Source: Lentisphaeria bacterium | Lineage (GTDB): Bacteria; Verrucomicrobiota; Lentisphaeria; Victivallales; UBA1829 | Length of the DNA: 64,000 nucleotides | Direction: 5' to 3' | Assembly: GCA_017456805.1 (NCBI GenBank) | Contig: JAFTIQ010000010.1 | Span: 62,001 to 126,000 of the forward strand | Part shown: piece by piece, positions 24,780 to 34,168 of the stretch | Layout: every line of letters starts with the position of its first letter | How positions within the stretch are numbered: the first letter of the stretch is position 1 | Position numbers and translations under genes: made by a program | Notes under the pieces: generated by a model | Databases searched by the model: none | What the model saw: only the letters and a program-made list of their open reading frames with translations | Told to the model about the DNA's origin: nothing

Positions 24780-26891
24780 ATGAGCAAAAATCAGATTTTT
24801 TCCGGAAAAATCAGAATCGCACAGGATGAAAATCTTGAAACAGGGGTTCTGACAGAGGATGCAAGCGAAATAGCCAATACGACCTGTGACATCAATGAAA
24901 AGAACGAGGGAACAGCGTTCAACAACTCAGTGGTTGGCAACGCAGGTGTTGTCAACATCTATAATCTGGGAATCGTAACAGGCCTCGCTATCAACGGCGG
25001 GGGAACCGTCAACGTGTACTCCAGCGGAATCGCTTCCAATACTCAAATCAACAAAAGCGGCGAACTCTTTCTCTCCAATGGCGGAACAGCCATCGGAACG
25101 ACAGTCAACAGTAATGGCAGTCTGTACATCTCCAAAGGAGGAGTCGCTGATAAAACCACAGTTGAGGGTGGGTTGGTAAAAGTATTGAAAGGCGGGACCG
25201 CTGGGGTTTCCAATGGCGGAACAACCATCGGAACAACTGTCAACAGTGCCGGTTCTCTTAAAATCATGTCCGGCGCCGTGGCATACAATACACTCATCAA
25301 CGCATCAGGAACCGCAATTGTAAGCTCCGGCGCTTCAGCCTCCTACGTCAATATCAAAGATGACGGGGAATTTTATATCAGTGGTACAGCTGAAAATATT
25401 TACATTGCCAACGGAGGCTATGCAGTCGTCGGCAAAGGAGCCGTTGCAAGCAATTCGGAAATTGAAGGAGATGGGATATTTATCATTTCCTCCGGTGCGA
25501 AACATCAGGGCACTCTTGACATCAGAGAAGGAGCTGTTGTTTCCGCATACCGTGGTTCCACCATTGATTTTACCCTTGCAGACCGGACAAACTCTCCCGC
25601 AGAATATCTGATCAACGATGTTTCCAAGATTCAGGGAAATCCGAATTTCACCATCACGATTCCCTACGAAGATATGAAGGGCGGAATCTATGTTCTTTCT
25701 CAGGATGGTGCGGATTATTTCAACTCATCCATTGATGTTTACAGCGCACGGGTCATTGATTCAGTCAATACTGTTTACACGCATACAGGAACCCTCACAA
25801 TGGCAACGCCGGTCACCATCGATAATATGACCTATTGTCTGAAAAAGGATGACGGCTGTCTCTCTCTTTATGTCAAGGACAGCAAGTTCCTTCAGGCTGA
25901 AGTTGGGAACTTCATCAACGGAGGCGGTGTTTTTGAATTGTCCGAAGAAGGCATTGGAACACTCTACTCCCGGAATAAAGAATATGTTCTCTCCGGCGCA
26001 ATAGACACCGGGACCTGGAAACTCGTTGGTGTGGGTGATTTTGACGGAGATGGTGTGGACGGTCTGCTCTGGCTGGATAAGGAAGCCGGAACCGTTTATG
26101 CTCAGAACGACATGACCAACTTTGATGAAGTCAACGATCGGACCAATCTTGTGGGAATCGTGGAAGAAGATTATTCGATCATCGGCACGGGAGATTTTGC
26201 GAATACCGGTTATGACGGAACGCTCCTCAAAGGACCTGCATTCGGCGACGCTTCCATTTCCACCAATTACGGATTGCCTGTCTGGGCGCGTGACGGAGAA
26301 GGCTACACCTTCAACGGCTGGCTCGGAGCACTGGTCAACACCTGGGATACCGATGACGAGCTGAAAGGCAATACAAAAGATCTGGATGAAATCAACGCTC
26401 TGAATTACCGTTTTGATCTGATCGCCACCGGCGACTTCAATGGAGACGGCGTGGAAGATGTTCTCCTGCAGAACACAATGCCGGAAACCGTTAACGGAGT
26501 GGAAATCACCGGATCCGGAGATGTCTTTGCATTCCTGACCGGAAGCAGCGAAGATATCAAAAACGGAGCCGATCCCACCGTTGCCTACACCGGCTGCGCG
26601 ACAGATGGCTGGAACGTTCTCGACACAGGCGATTTCAACGGAGACGGAACCGATGATATCCTCGTCAGCAATGGGGTAACCGTCTGTGGCTGGATCATCG
26701 AAAACGGCGTAAGAACCGGAGACTTCACGCTGGGAGATCTCAAGGATGGAGAAACCGTTCTCGGCGTTGTGGATTTCGATCGCAACGGCACTTCTGACGT
26801 TGTCATTTACGATGCAGAAACCAAAACGAAAAACATCTGGTACGTCAACGATGCTCTTGTTTCAAGCACGGGAATGATTGCCATCGCCTGA
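24780..26891 (+). CDS. Strand-loop-strand (AIDA-type) repeat surface protein with FG-GAP C-terminus
   Basis: A 703-residue protein without signal peptide. Residues about 40-255 are AIDA-like repeats with a 19-residue rhythm (GGTAIGTTVNSNGSLYISKG and variants), the class modified by autotransporter heptosyltransferases. The array ends in GAVVSAYRGSTIDF; a conserved 120-residue module follows. From residue 417 come about five FG-GAP/VCBS-type repeats with calcium-loop sequences such as DFDGDGVDG and DFNGDGVED. There is no beta-barrel, so it is not a classical autotransporter. AAGGAG precedes the ATG. Two paralogues follow at 28972 and 30865, with a heptosyltransferase between. The N-terminal IFSGKIRI resembles the paralogues' starts. 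Secretion by the HlyB/HlyD pair is inferred. Confidence 0.8.
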   Translation: MSKNQIFSGKIRIAQDENLETGVLTEDASEIANTTCDINEKNEGTAFNNSVVGNAGVVNIYNLGIVTGLAINGGGTVNVYSSGIASNTQINKSGELFLSNGGTAIGTTVNSNGSLYISKGGVADKTTVEGGLVKVLKGGTAGVSNGGTTIGTTVNSAGSLKIMSGAVAYNTLINASGTAIVSSGASASYVNIKDDGEFYISGTAENIYIANGGYAVVGKGAVASNSEIEGDGIFIISSGAKHQGTLDIREGAVVSAYRGSTIDFTLADRTNSPAEYLINDVSKIQGNPNFTITIPYEDMKGGIYVLSQDGADYFNSSIDVYSARVIDSVNTVYTHTGTLTMATPVTIDNMTYCLKKDDGCLSLYVKDSKFLQAEVGNFINGGGVFELSEEGIGTLYSRNKEYVLSGAIDTGTWKLVGVGDFDGDGVDGLLWLDKEAGTVYAQNDMTNFDEVNDRTNLVGIVEEDYSIIGTGDFANTGYDGTLLKGPAFGDASISTNYGLPVWARDGEGYTFNGWLGALVNTWDTDDELKGNTKDLDEINALNYRFDLIATGDFNGDGVEDVLLQNTMPETVNGVEITGSGDVFAFLTGSSEDIKNGADPTVAYTGCATDGWNVLDTGDFNGDGTDDILVSNGVTVCGWIIENGVRTGDFTLGDLKDGETVLGVVDFDRNGTSDVVIYDAETKTKNIWYVNDALVSSTGMIAIA

Positions 26892-27291
26892 TAAGAGATT
26901 GATTTACCGGACTCTCTCTGTTTTCTGCAGGGCGGGAATGTGCCTCCCCCGGACGGTTTTGTTTTCAGACAGGCTCTGTACCCTGAAAACATACTATCCG
27001 GAGGATTTGTTTCTGAAGGCTGAGACAGCAAGTTTGTATAAACTTCTCTTATCCCCCGGCTGTCAACGTTTTACGGAACACTTTCCGTCCTGCAGAATTT
27101 TGAAATCGTCTCTAAGCCTCAGAAAAAGAAAAGAAAAAGCTGTAATTTGCTGTTTTTTGACTTGATTTTTCAGGAATGAACGCATATATTACTATTCAGT
27201 AGAAGAAGTGGCTGTGGTTTGTGCAAGTGAAGCAGCAGCTTTGGAAAAGTATGGATCAATCTGTCAATAAACAACAATACAGGAGTACAAA
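26892..27291. other. 400-bp gap before the heptosyltransferase operon
   Basis: No convincing ORF, strong terminator or repeat between the first surface-protein gene and the 78-residue ORF; only the promoter near 27162 is recognisable. The stretch 26910-27120 is unexplained non-coding sequence. Confidence 0.5.
27162..27190 (+). promoter_or_regulatory. Promoter of the heptosyltransferase operon
   Basis: TTGATT (27162-27167), 17-nt spacer, TATATT (27185-27190), about 100 nt before the 78-residue ORF. Confidence 0.55.
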
Positions 27292-27528
27292 ATGATTGAC
27301 AAACGCGAAATTTATACCGACGGACTCGCTCAGCTTCATGTGGTCGGAAACTCTGTCCGTATGGACTTTATGACACTGGAACCGAAAGCAGATGGACAGG
27401 CACCTGCTCAGAATATCAACACCCGTGTCATCATGCCTATTCAGGCATTTCTCACAGCTTTTGATTCCATTCAGAAACTGTTGAACAAATTGGAAAGCGA
27501 TGGTATTATCAAGAAAAAAGGCAACTGA
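27292..27528 (+). CDS. Small protein, DUF3467-like layout
   Basis: A 78-residue protein with no signal peptide, preceded by AGGAGTACAAA. The pattern (small beta segment VRMDFMTLEP, then NTRVIMPIQAFLTAFDSIQK and a terminal helix) resembles DUF3467 proteins, which have an 'xDFxxxxP ... RIVMxPxxAKxLLxAL' outline; similarity is by eye and weak. It lies 26 nt upstream of the heptosyltransferase gene and very likely shares its mRNA. A helper role, such as chaperoning glycosylation or export, is speculation. Confidence 0.6.
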   Translation: MIDKREIYTDGLAQLHVVGNSVRMDFMTLEPKADGQAPAQNINTRVIMPIQAFLTAFDSIQKLLNKLESDGIIKKKGN

Positions 27529-27554
27529 TCGTTTAACCTTTGGAGATTCTGAAA

Positions 27555-28943
27555 ATGGACGAATATACCATCAACACTGATTCTCTTTCCAATCAGGAGT
27601 ACATCGTCAATGCAGATCCTGCGCCTCAGGGATTCGTCCCCGCGCAGGATAACGCATCTGCCGCCCCTGTATCTGTGAGCTCTGATGCAACTGGCGATCC
27701 TGATCTGGCACCCGGACAGAAACGCCCCGCAAATGCCCAGAAATCCATTTACGGCGAAATCCCCCAGATCCCTGTGCTGGATGCTGTCGAAGGAATCAAG
27801 TTCGACTTCAACCACGGAATCCGGATCCTGTTCCCCCATAATAATAAAGAATATCACGTCACCTTCTCTGATATCGATACCGGGATCATTCTTTATTCTG
27901 CGGACACCGTACCCGGTGCATTCATCACAAGTGTTAAGAAGTTCTATATCAAGTTCCGTTTGATCATTCACGAAAAAGGCGGAACCGAACCGATCTTTAC
28001 ATACGATTACGATGCAACGGATAAAGAAGTCATGATCCAGCTGCCCGTGGGAACCATCGGCGACAGCATCGGCTGGTTCTCTTATGTGGAACGCTTCCAG
28101 AAAAAGCACAACTGCAAACTGATTTGCGTCATGACTCCCTGGATCGCTGAAATCGTCAAAGATCAGTATCCTGATATCACATTCATCGGACCGGAAGAAA
28201 CAAAGAATTACAAACCCTATGCAACGTATTATATGGGTTTGTTCTTCCGCGGCGATGTGGATAATCAGCCCATCGACTTCCGTTATATCGGATTGCACCG
28301 GACTGCCGGTTACATCCTGGGAGTCGATCCCGATGATGAACCGCCCAGATTCAATCTTTCTGCACCCAGAAAGATCAAAGAACCCTATGTGGTCATCGCC
28401 GCTCAGAGTTCCAGCCAGGCAAAATATTGGAACAACCCCTACGGATGGGATGCTGTGATCAAGTTCCTGAAAGATCATGGTTACAGAGTCATCTGTATTG
28501 ATAAAGAACGGGTTCACGGAACCGGACTGGTCTTCAACCATATCCCCTGGGGTGTGGAAGATGATACCGGAAGCAAACCCCTGCAGGAACGGATCGATAT
28601 GATCAAAGATGCAGACTTCTTTATCGGACTCAGCTCAGGTTTGAGCTGGATCGCATGGGGATGCAAAGTACCTGTTGTCATGATCAGCGGATTTACTCAT
28701 CCCACAAACGAATTTGCCACACCGTACCGGGTGATCAACTATCACACCTGCCATTCCTGCTGGAATGATATGAGAGTCGATTTCGATCACTTCGATTTCC
28801 TCTGGTGTCCGCGCCATAAGGGAACAGATCGGCATTTCGAATGTACAAAACTGATCTCAGCTGAACAGGTCATCACAACCATCAGAAAGATCCCCGCATT
28901 CCAGAAACAGGAAGCAAAGATCAAAGCTGAGAAAAAAGATTAA
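27555..28943 (+). CDS. Autotransporter-type (TibC/Aah) O-heptosyltransferase
   Basis: A 462-residue glycosyltransferase of the bacterial autotransporter heptosyltransferase family, which moves heptose from ADP-heptose onto Ser in strand-loop-strand repeats. An N-terminal extension (1-70) precedes the conserved part from PVLDAVEGIKFDFNHGIRIL. The GT-B-like core includes QLPVGTIGDSIGWFSYVERF, DFFIGLSSGLSWIAWGCKVP and VMISGFTHPTNEF. The C-terminal cysteines C399-x2-C402-x15-C418-x11-C430 (YHTCHSCWND ... LWCPRH ... FECTKL) match the iron-binding finger described for TibC. The start is ATG at 27555 with GGAG upstream. Flanked by three proteins bearing candidate substrate repeats. No ADP-heptose synthesis gene is in the window. 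Confidence 0.88.
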   Translation: MDEYTINTDSLSNQEYIVNADPAPQGFVPAQDNASAAPVSVSSDATGDPDLAPGQKRPANAQKSIYGEIPQIPVLDAVEGIKFDFNHGIRILFPHNNKEYHVTFSDIDTGIILYSADTVPGAFITSVKKFYIKFRLIIHEKGGTEPIFTYDYDATDKEVMIQLPVGTIGDSIGWFSYVERFQKKHNCKLICVMTPWIAEIVKDQYPDITFIGPEETKNYKPYATYYMGLFFRGDVDNQPIDFRYIGLHRTAGYILGVDPDDEPPRFNLSAPRKIKEPYVVIAAQSSSQAKYWNNPYGWDAVIKFLKDHGYRVICIDKERVHGTGLVFNHIPWGVEDDTGSKPLQERIDMIKDADFFIGLSSGLSWIAWGCKVPVVMISGFTHPTNEFATPYRVINYHTCHSCWNDMRVDFDHFDFLWCPRHKGTDRHFECTKLISAEQVITTIRKIPAFQKQEAKIKAEKKD

Positions 28944-28971
28944 AAAAATATTCTGATCCGGAGTAATTATT

Positions 28972-30825
28972 ATGGAGAGACAACTGATTTATACAGGAGG
29001 AATTCAGAGAATATCTGAATATCCTGATCTGCTTGTATCTCCATTCCGGTCAGATCAGGTGACGCCGCTTGAGTTCGCCAGTGCCGGAAAACCGCCGGCA
29101 CCGTCAGCGGCGGTTCAACCTCAAAAAAGCCTGCATATTGCCAGTGGAAAAAGCTCCACTGGCTTTGTGCTATCCAAATCCCGGGAGCTCCACGTCCATG
29201 ACGGCGGCTCTGTGGTGAAGACAACTGTCGACAATTCCCAGCTCTATATTTCCGATCGCGGAACAGCAGAAGAGACGTCGATCATTTCCGGCGGAGTCAT
29301 GGAAATCACTCAGGGCGGCAAGGCTTACCGTACAACGGTCCGCACAGATGGAACGGCGGATGTCGGACAGGGCGGCTTGCTCTGGGAAACGACTGTCAGT
29401 TCCGGTGGAACCATGCGGGTGTTCGGGACAGCTGCCAATGCAACGATCCTCGAAGGAGGTTCGCTGGTCGTGTTCAGCGGAGGAATCCTTTCCGGAAAAA
29501 TCCATGTCGCAGACGGAGCAGAAGTCAGTCTTTATGATGGCGGAATCCTTGATTTTACGATTGCCGGATCAAAAACGCCGGAAACATTCCTCGTTAACGA
29601 TCTCTCCGCATTCGGAAAAGAAGGAACCTTTACCCTGACAGTTTCTCAGGAGCAGCCCTCCGGACTTTATGCTCTTGCCCGGGGCGCGGAAGAATTCAAG
29701 GGAACCATTACGGTCAAATCCGATGGAAAAGCCCTTGGAACGCTTTCTCTGACAACGCCGCTTGAGACGTCGTTCGGGACATATACTTTGCGTCTGAAGG
29801 GCGGAGATCTTTCCCTTTCTGTTCAGAAATCCGCGCTGTTGAAAACCGGGAACTTTACCGGAAAAGGCGGAATTCTTGAGATCTATCCGGATGGTTCGGC
29901 TTTGGTCAGATCGCTTTCCGGAACGATCAGAATAACGGGGCGAGTGGATCTTGACCAGTGGGAACTTGCGGCGGTCGGCGATTTTGATAAAGACGGCAAA
30001 GACGGCCTTCTCTGGAAAGAGGTTAAAACCGGGAACCTTTACGTTCAGAATGATATTACCCGGTTTGATGAAATTGAATGTAAGACGACCCGGATGGGGA
30101 TCATCGGCAAAGACTATGAGATCATTGGTGCGGGAGATTTCACCGGGACCGGATATGATGGTTTGCTCATGAAAGGACCCATGTTTGGAGACAGTGAAGT
30201 TTCCGCCAATTACGGGCTTCCTGTTTGGGGTCGGGAGGCGGATGGATCGATCTGCAACGGCTGGCTTGGCGCGTTGTCAAACACCTGGGATACCGGAAAA
30301 AATCTGGCGGGCAACCCTGCAGATCAGCAGGATATCAACGCAAAAAATTTCAAATATGACGTCATTGGCATTGGTGATTTCAACGGCGATGGAGTCGATG
30401 ATGTTCTTGTACAAAACGTGATTCCGGAAACTGTAAACGGAGTAAAAGTTACAGGTGCGGGTGATATTTTCACCTTTTTAACCGGAGAAAAAGAAGCTGT
30501 CAAAGCCGGAAAAGCTCCTGGAGTGGCATATACCGGGCGGACAGTGGATCAGTGGAAAGTGATTGCAACCGGGGATTTTGACGGAGACAGAATAGATGAT
30601 ATTTTTCTCTCCGACGGAAAAGGAATTGCCGGATGGAATATAAAGAACGGTCAGAGAGCAAAAGATTTCTGGGTAGGAAAACTTGCTGACCATGAAGAAT
30701 TTATCGGGGTCATGGATTACGATAACGATGGCAAAGCTGATATTGTTGTCCGGAATACAATGACCAATGAGATCATGGTTTGGCTGTCGAATGACGGCTC
30801 AACCTTAACATTAGCAGCTGAATAA
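28972..30825 (+). CDS. Short strand-loop-strand repeat protein with FG-GAP C-terminus
   Basis: A 617-residue paralogue of the protein at 24780. The N-terminus MERQLIYTGGIQRISEYP is followed by a low-complexity linker, then about six strand-loop-strand units (residues about 60-180; SGGVMEITQGGKAYRTTVR, SGGTMRVFGTAANATILEGG). The cap GAEVSLYDGGILDF ends the array. The conserved linking module and FG-GAP repeats from residue 334 (AVGDFDKDGKDG, GIGDFNGDGVDD, ATGDFDGDRIDD) match the other two. There is no signal peptide or beta-barrel. It lies 28 nt after the heptosyltransferase stop, which suggests co-transcription and that it is a direct substrate. Confidence 0.8.
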   Translation: MERQLIYTGGIQRISEYPDLLVSPFRSDQVTPLEFASAGKPPAPSAAVQPQKSLHIASGKSSTGFVLSKSRELHVHDGGSVVKTTVDNSQLYISDRGTAEETSIISGGVMEITQGGKAYRTTVRTDGTADVGQGGLLWETTVSSGGTMRVFGTAANATILEGGSLVVFSGGILSGKIHVADGAEVSLYDGGILDFTIAGSKTPETFLVNDLSAFGKEGTFTLTVSQEQPSGLYALARGAEEFKGTITVKSDGKALGTLSLTTPLETSFGTYTLRLKGGDLSLSVQKSALLKTGNFTGKGGILEIYPDGSALVRSLSGTIRITGRVDLDQWELAAVGDFDKDGKDGLLWKEVKTGNLYVQNDITRFDEIECKTTRMGIIGKDYEIIGAGDFTGTGYDGLLMKGPMFGDSEVSANYGLPVWGREADGSICNGWLGALSNTWDTGKNLAGNPADQQDINAKNFKYDVIGIGDFNGDGVDDVLVQNVIPETVNGVKVTGAGDIFTFLTGEKEAVKAGKAPGVAYTGRTVDQWKVIATGDFDGDRIDDIFLSDGKGIAGWNIKNGQRAKDFWVGKLADHEEFIGVMDYDNDGKADIVVRNTMTNEIMVWLSNDGSTLTLAAE

Positions 30826-30864
30826 ATATTGAACATAAAATAACACAAACGTTAGGAGGAAAAA

Positions 30865-33800
30865 ATGAGAGAAGAACTTTTCCTGGCTGGAGGAATCCAG
30901 AACATTTGGGGAGAAAAGAAAGTCGTTTACCTGATTTTCGAAGAAGATGAATCAGCAGAAACGGAATTGATGAGCGATCATCAGATCGGTGCAGTTGTCA
31001 ACGCACTGAATCTCCAGTATGCACCCAAAGGAATCGTTTTTACAACCGTGGAACCGGAAGGCGATGATTATACGGAAATCACCGTGGATAAGCCTGCCAG
31101 AAACGGTTTTGCAGATTTGGCAAAAACCATCCGCGAAGAAGTGGCTGATCTGGTGGATGAAAGAGAAGATGAAATCAGCGATAACATCACAAGCTCTATC
31201 AACAGCGCTGTGAATGACTTCACATCCAGATTCAATCTGCCCTCTTTTGAACTGGATCAGGAAAAAACAGATCTGATGGAAGGTGATTTTTCCTACACCA
31301 TCTCCAGCCCTGTCAATCCCTATTTCGGAACCGAAGGAACCATGACCTACTCCCGCGGCGGCTTGAAAGTCGAAAAAACTTATTCTTCCGATGGAGTCGT
31401 CACCTCCGTTACCTATGACAAATCCGCAGCCTACGCAAGTGCAGAATTTATGAGCCACGGAAAACCCGTTGGCGATTATGCAAGAGGAAGCGGAAGCCTG
31501 AATATCAGCGGTCCCTGGGGAAGTTACAGCGGAACAAATCTGACTTCCAACGGCGGAAACACCTATGACGGATTCTTCGGTGCTCCCACATGGATGCAGA
31601 ATATGATGGGCGGAATCCAGACTCAGATGGGGGTCAATCAGATCGTTTACCTTGATTTCGACGGTGCTCTGACCGAATACAACGGAACCGAGAAAACCAT
31701 TGAAGACATCCAGGTGGAAAATTCCGGCATCACCAGCGAACGCGCCAAGATGATCGCCGCACAGCTCAATGAAAAATATGCCGGAACCGGCGTCCTCTTT
31801 GTCACCGAACGCCCCCTGATGAGCCAGTACTCCACGGTTTACATCGGCGATACCACCGCATTTGACCGCTATGGCGATTTCAAAGGCATGGCTGAAACCA
31901 ATGACACCAATAATCAGAACAAAACGGACAACGCTTTTGTCATGATGGATGCGACTTCCCTCGACAAAGATATCGTTGATACCATTGCTCACGAAGTCGA
32001 TCATCTTCTCGGAAAGCAGACTCACGGCGGCAGCGGACTTTCTGCCTATGCAGAAGAAACCTCCAGCGGCAGCGGCGATGTGATCAGCAGCGGCAACAGC
32101 AACGGCGGCGATCTCAACCTTGTGATCGTCAAAGACAACACCCTGGCAGTCCACGGCTCTAACGCGATCGTCAACGGCGGAAATATTTACACCTCCGGAA
32201 AACTGAATCTTTATGACAGCGCATACGCAAACAATATGAACGTCAGTTCCGCCGGAAGAATGTTTGTTTACAGCGGAGCCGTTGCCAACAACACTGAAAT
32301 TTTCACCGATGGAGCAGTCAGCGTCTACAAGGGCGGAATCGTCTCCAACACAACTTTGGCAAATCCGGATGGATACCTGAGTATCGGAAGCAACGGAACA
32401 GCGATTTCCACATATCTCGAAGAAGGCGGACGTGTGGATGTCAGCTCCGGCGGAATGCTTGTGAATACAGACATCGGAAGCAGAGGTTTTGCAGTTGTCA
32501 GCTCCGGCGCAATTGCGGTGGCCAATACAATCACGCCTGCGGGAACTCTGATTCTCTCCGGCGGAACAGGTGCAGCCAACTATATTTACGATGGCGGTGC
32601 CATTTTCGCAACAAGCGGAGCCTCTGTGATCAACGCAGAAATGGAAGCTGGCGCACATCTGTTCCTTTCCTCCGGCGCAACGCTCACCGGATTCAATGAA
32701 ACACCGGAAGGCGCAGTCGTTTCTGCTTATCGGGGATCTATTGTTGATTTTGCAGTTTATGCACTGATGGATTATGAACCCATGCAGGATTATCTGTACA
32801 GCGATATTTCTCAGATCAGCGGTTCTCCGAAATACACCATCACCCTGCCCGATGCAGAAGACATGGTCGAAGGAACCTACGTCCTCTCCAAAGACGGCGC
32901 AGCGAACTTCAACGGAACCATCACAGTTATTCAGACAGATACCGTTGATGCAGCCAATACGTTCTACAACGAACTGGGAACCATCACGATCGGTTCTCCG
33001 CTGAAAACGGATGATGCAACCTACCGTCTCTCCGAAGAAGATGGACAGCTGCTCTTCACCTATGAAAGAACAGACAGCCCGGTCGTCACCGTTGCGGCAG
33101 GCGATTTTGCAGACGGCTGCACAGTCTTTGAACTGAAACGGAACGGAACAGCAATTCTCTATTCCGGCACGAAAGAATTCTCTGTCAATGGCAAACTGAC
33201 ACCGAGCCAGTGGAACCTGATCGGAGTTGGCGACTTCAACAAGGATGGTGTTGACGGACTGCTGTGGCAGAACGTTGCGACCGGAAATGTCTATGCTCAG
33301 AATGATCTGACAAGCTTCAAGGAATTGGAAGACCGGAAAAACTTTATCGGTGTGGTTGAAAACGGCTACACGGTCAAGGGGACCGGTGATTTCTCCGGCT
33401 CCGGCATTGGCGGAGTTCTCCTGCAGACACCTGCATTCGGGGATGAATCTGTCTCCACCAACTACGGTCTTGCAGTTTGGGCACGGGAAGCCGATGGATC
33501 CACCTACAACGGCTGGCTCGGTGCACTGGTCAACACCTGGAAGCCCGGCGATGATCTGAAAGGCGACACCTCCAATCTGGAAGATGTGAATGCAAGAAAC
33601 TACCGGTTCGAACTGGTCAATGTCGGCGACTTCAACGGCGACGGTGTGGATGATGTGATTCTTCAGAACACCATGCCGACAACCGTTGACGGAGTTGAAA
33701 TCACCGGTTCCGGCGACGTGTTTGTGTTCCTGACCGGCAGCAATGAAGCCATCAAGAATGGTGCTGATCCGACGGTTGTCTATACCGGCTGTGCAAGAGA

Positions 33801-34083
33801 CGGCTGGGAAATCATCGGCACAGGCGATTTCAATGGAGATGGAACAGAAGATATGCTTCTCTCTGATGGAAATACGCTTGGCGGCTGGGCGATCAACAAT
33901 GGAGCCCGTATCGGTGACTTCACATTTGGTCATTTGGAAGAAAACCAGGAATATCTTGGTGTTGCAGATTTCAATGATGACGGAACGGATGATATCATCA
34001 TTCTCAATACAGAAACCAATGAAAAGACTGCCTGGATCGTTTCCAACGGTCAGGTCAGCCGTTCTGTAACCTACGTCTGCTGA
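30865..34083 (+). CDS. Metzincin-like protease / strand-loop-strand / FG-GAP surface protein
   Basis: A 1072-residue protein; the strong ribosome site AGGAGGAAAAA precedes the ATG. The N-terminus MREELFLAGGIQNIWGEKK shares GGIQ with its paralogue. A first alpha/beta unit (KVVYLIFEEDE) is repeated in a full domain at about 258-390 (NQIVYLDFDGALTEYNG) that ends in TIAHEVDHLLGKQTHGG. This is HExxHxxGxxxH (His376, Glu377, His380, His387), the metzincin zinc site. Residues about 418-617 are strand-loop-strand repeats ending GAVVSAYRGSIVDF, then the shared module and FG-GAP repeats from about 787. No signal peptide or beta-barrel. Protease activity is predicted from the motif only. It ends at a hairpin (34094). 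Confidence 0.78.
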   Translation: MREELFLAGGIQNIWGEKKVVYLIFEEDESAETELMSDHQIGAVVNALNLQYAPKGIVFTTVEPEGDDYTEITVDKPARNGFADLAKTIREEVADLVDEREDEISDNITSSINSAVNDFTSRFNLPSFELDQEKTDLMEGDFSYTISSPVNPYFGTEGTMTYSRGGLKVEKTYSSDGVVTSVTYDKSAAYASAEFMSHGKPVGDYARGSGSLNISGPWGSYSGTNLTSNGGNTYDGFFGAPTWMQNMMGGIQTQMGVNQIVYLDFDGALTEYNGTEKTIEDIQVENSGITSERAKMIAAQLNEKYAGTGVLFVTERPLMSQYSTVYIGDTTAFDRYGDFKGMAETNDTNNQNKTDNAFVMMDATSLDKDIVDTIAHEVDHLLGKQTHGGSGLSAYAEETSSGSGDVISSGNSNGGDLNLVIVKDNTLAVHGSNAIVNGGNIYTSGKLNLYDSAYANNMNVSSAGRMFVYSGAVANNTEIFTDGAVSVYKGGIVSNTTLANPDGYLSIGSNGTAISTYLEEGGRVDVSSGGMLVNTDIGSRGFAVVSSGAIAVANTITPAGTLILSGGTGAANYIYDGGAIFATSGASVINAEMEAGAHLFLSSGATLTGFNETPEGAVVSAYRGSIVDFAVYALMDYEPMQDYLYSDISQISGSPKYTITLPDAEDMVEGTYVLSKDGAANFNGTITVIQTDTVDAANTFYNELGTITIGSPLKTDDATYRLSEEDGQLLFTYERTDSPVVTVAAGDFADGCTVFELKRNGTAILYSGTKEFSVNGKLTPSQWNLIGVGDFNKDGVDGLLWQNVATGNVYAQNDLTSFKELEDRKNFIGVVENGYTVKGTGDFSGSGIGGVLLQTPAFGDESVSTNYGLAVWAREADGSTYNGWLGALVNTWKPGDDLKGDTSNLEDVNARNYRFELVNVGDFNGDGVDDVILQNTMPTTVDGVEITGSGDVFVFLTGSNEAIKNGADPTVVYTGCARDGWEIIGTGDFNGDGTEDMLLSDGNTLGGWAINNGARIGDFTFGHLEENQEYLGVADFNDDGTDDIIILNTETNEKTAWIVSNGQVSRSVTYVC

Positions 34084-34093
34084 AATCAGTAAA

Positions 34094-34130
34094 CTCATTC
34101 CGGTGAATAGAACACCTTTGCCGGAATGAG
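34094..34130 (+). terminator. Hairpin after the third surface-protein gene
   Basis: CTCATTCCGG (34094-34103) pairs perfectly with CCGGAATGAG (34121-34130). It is followed by ATATATTCCTT rather than a clean T-run, so it may be a weak terminator that lets some transcripts reach the exporter genes. Confidence 0.6.
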
Positions 34131-34168
34131 ATATATTCCTTGCGTCAGTTCAGAAAAACTGAGGGTAC

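Noticed and set aside
24780..26891. Classical autotransporter adhesin (AIDA-I type)
   Set aside because: No signal peptide and no C-terminal beta-barrel; the C-terminus is FG-GAP repeats.
30952..34098. A 1048-codon open frame on the minus strand opposite the metzincin-SLS gene
   Set aside because: Antisense shadow; the codon pattern of repeated GGA/GGC-rich repeats on the other strand leaves this frame open. No ribosome site.
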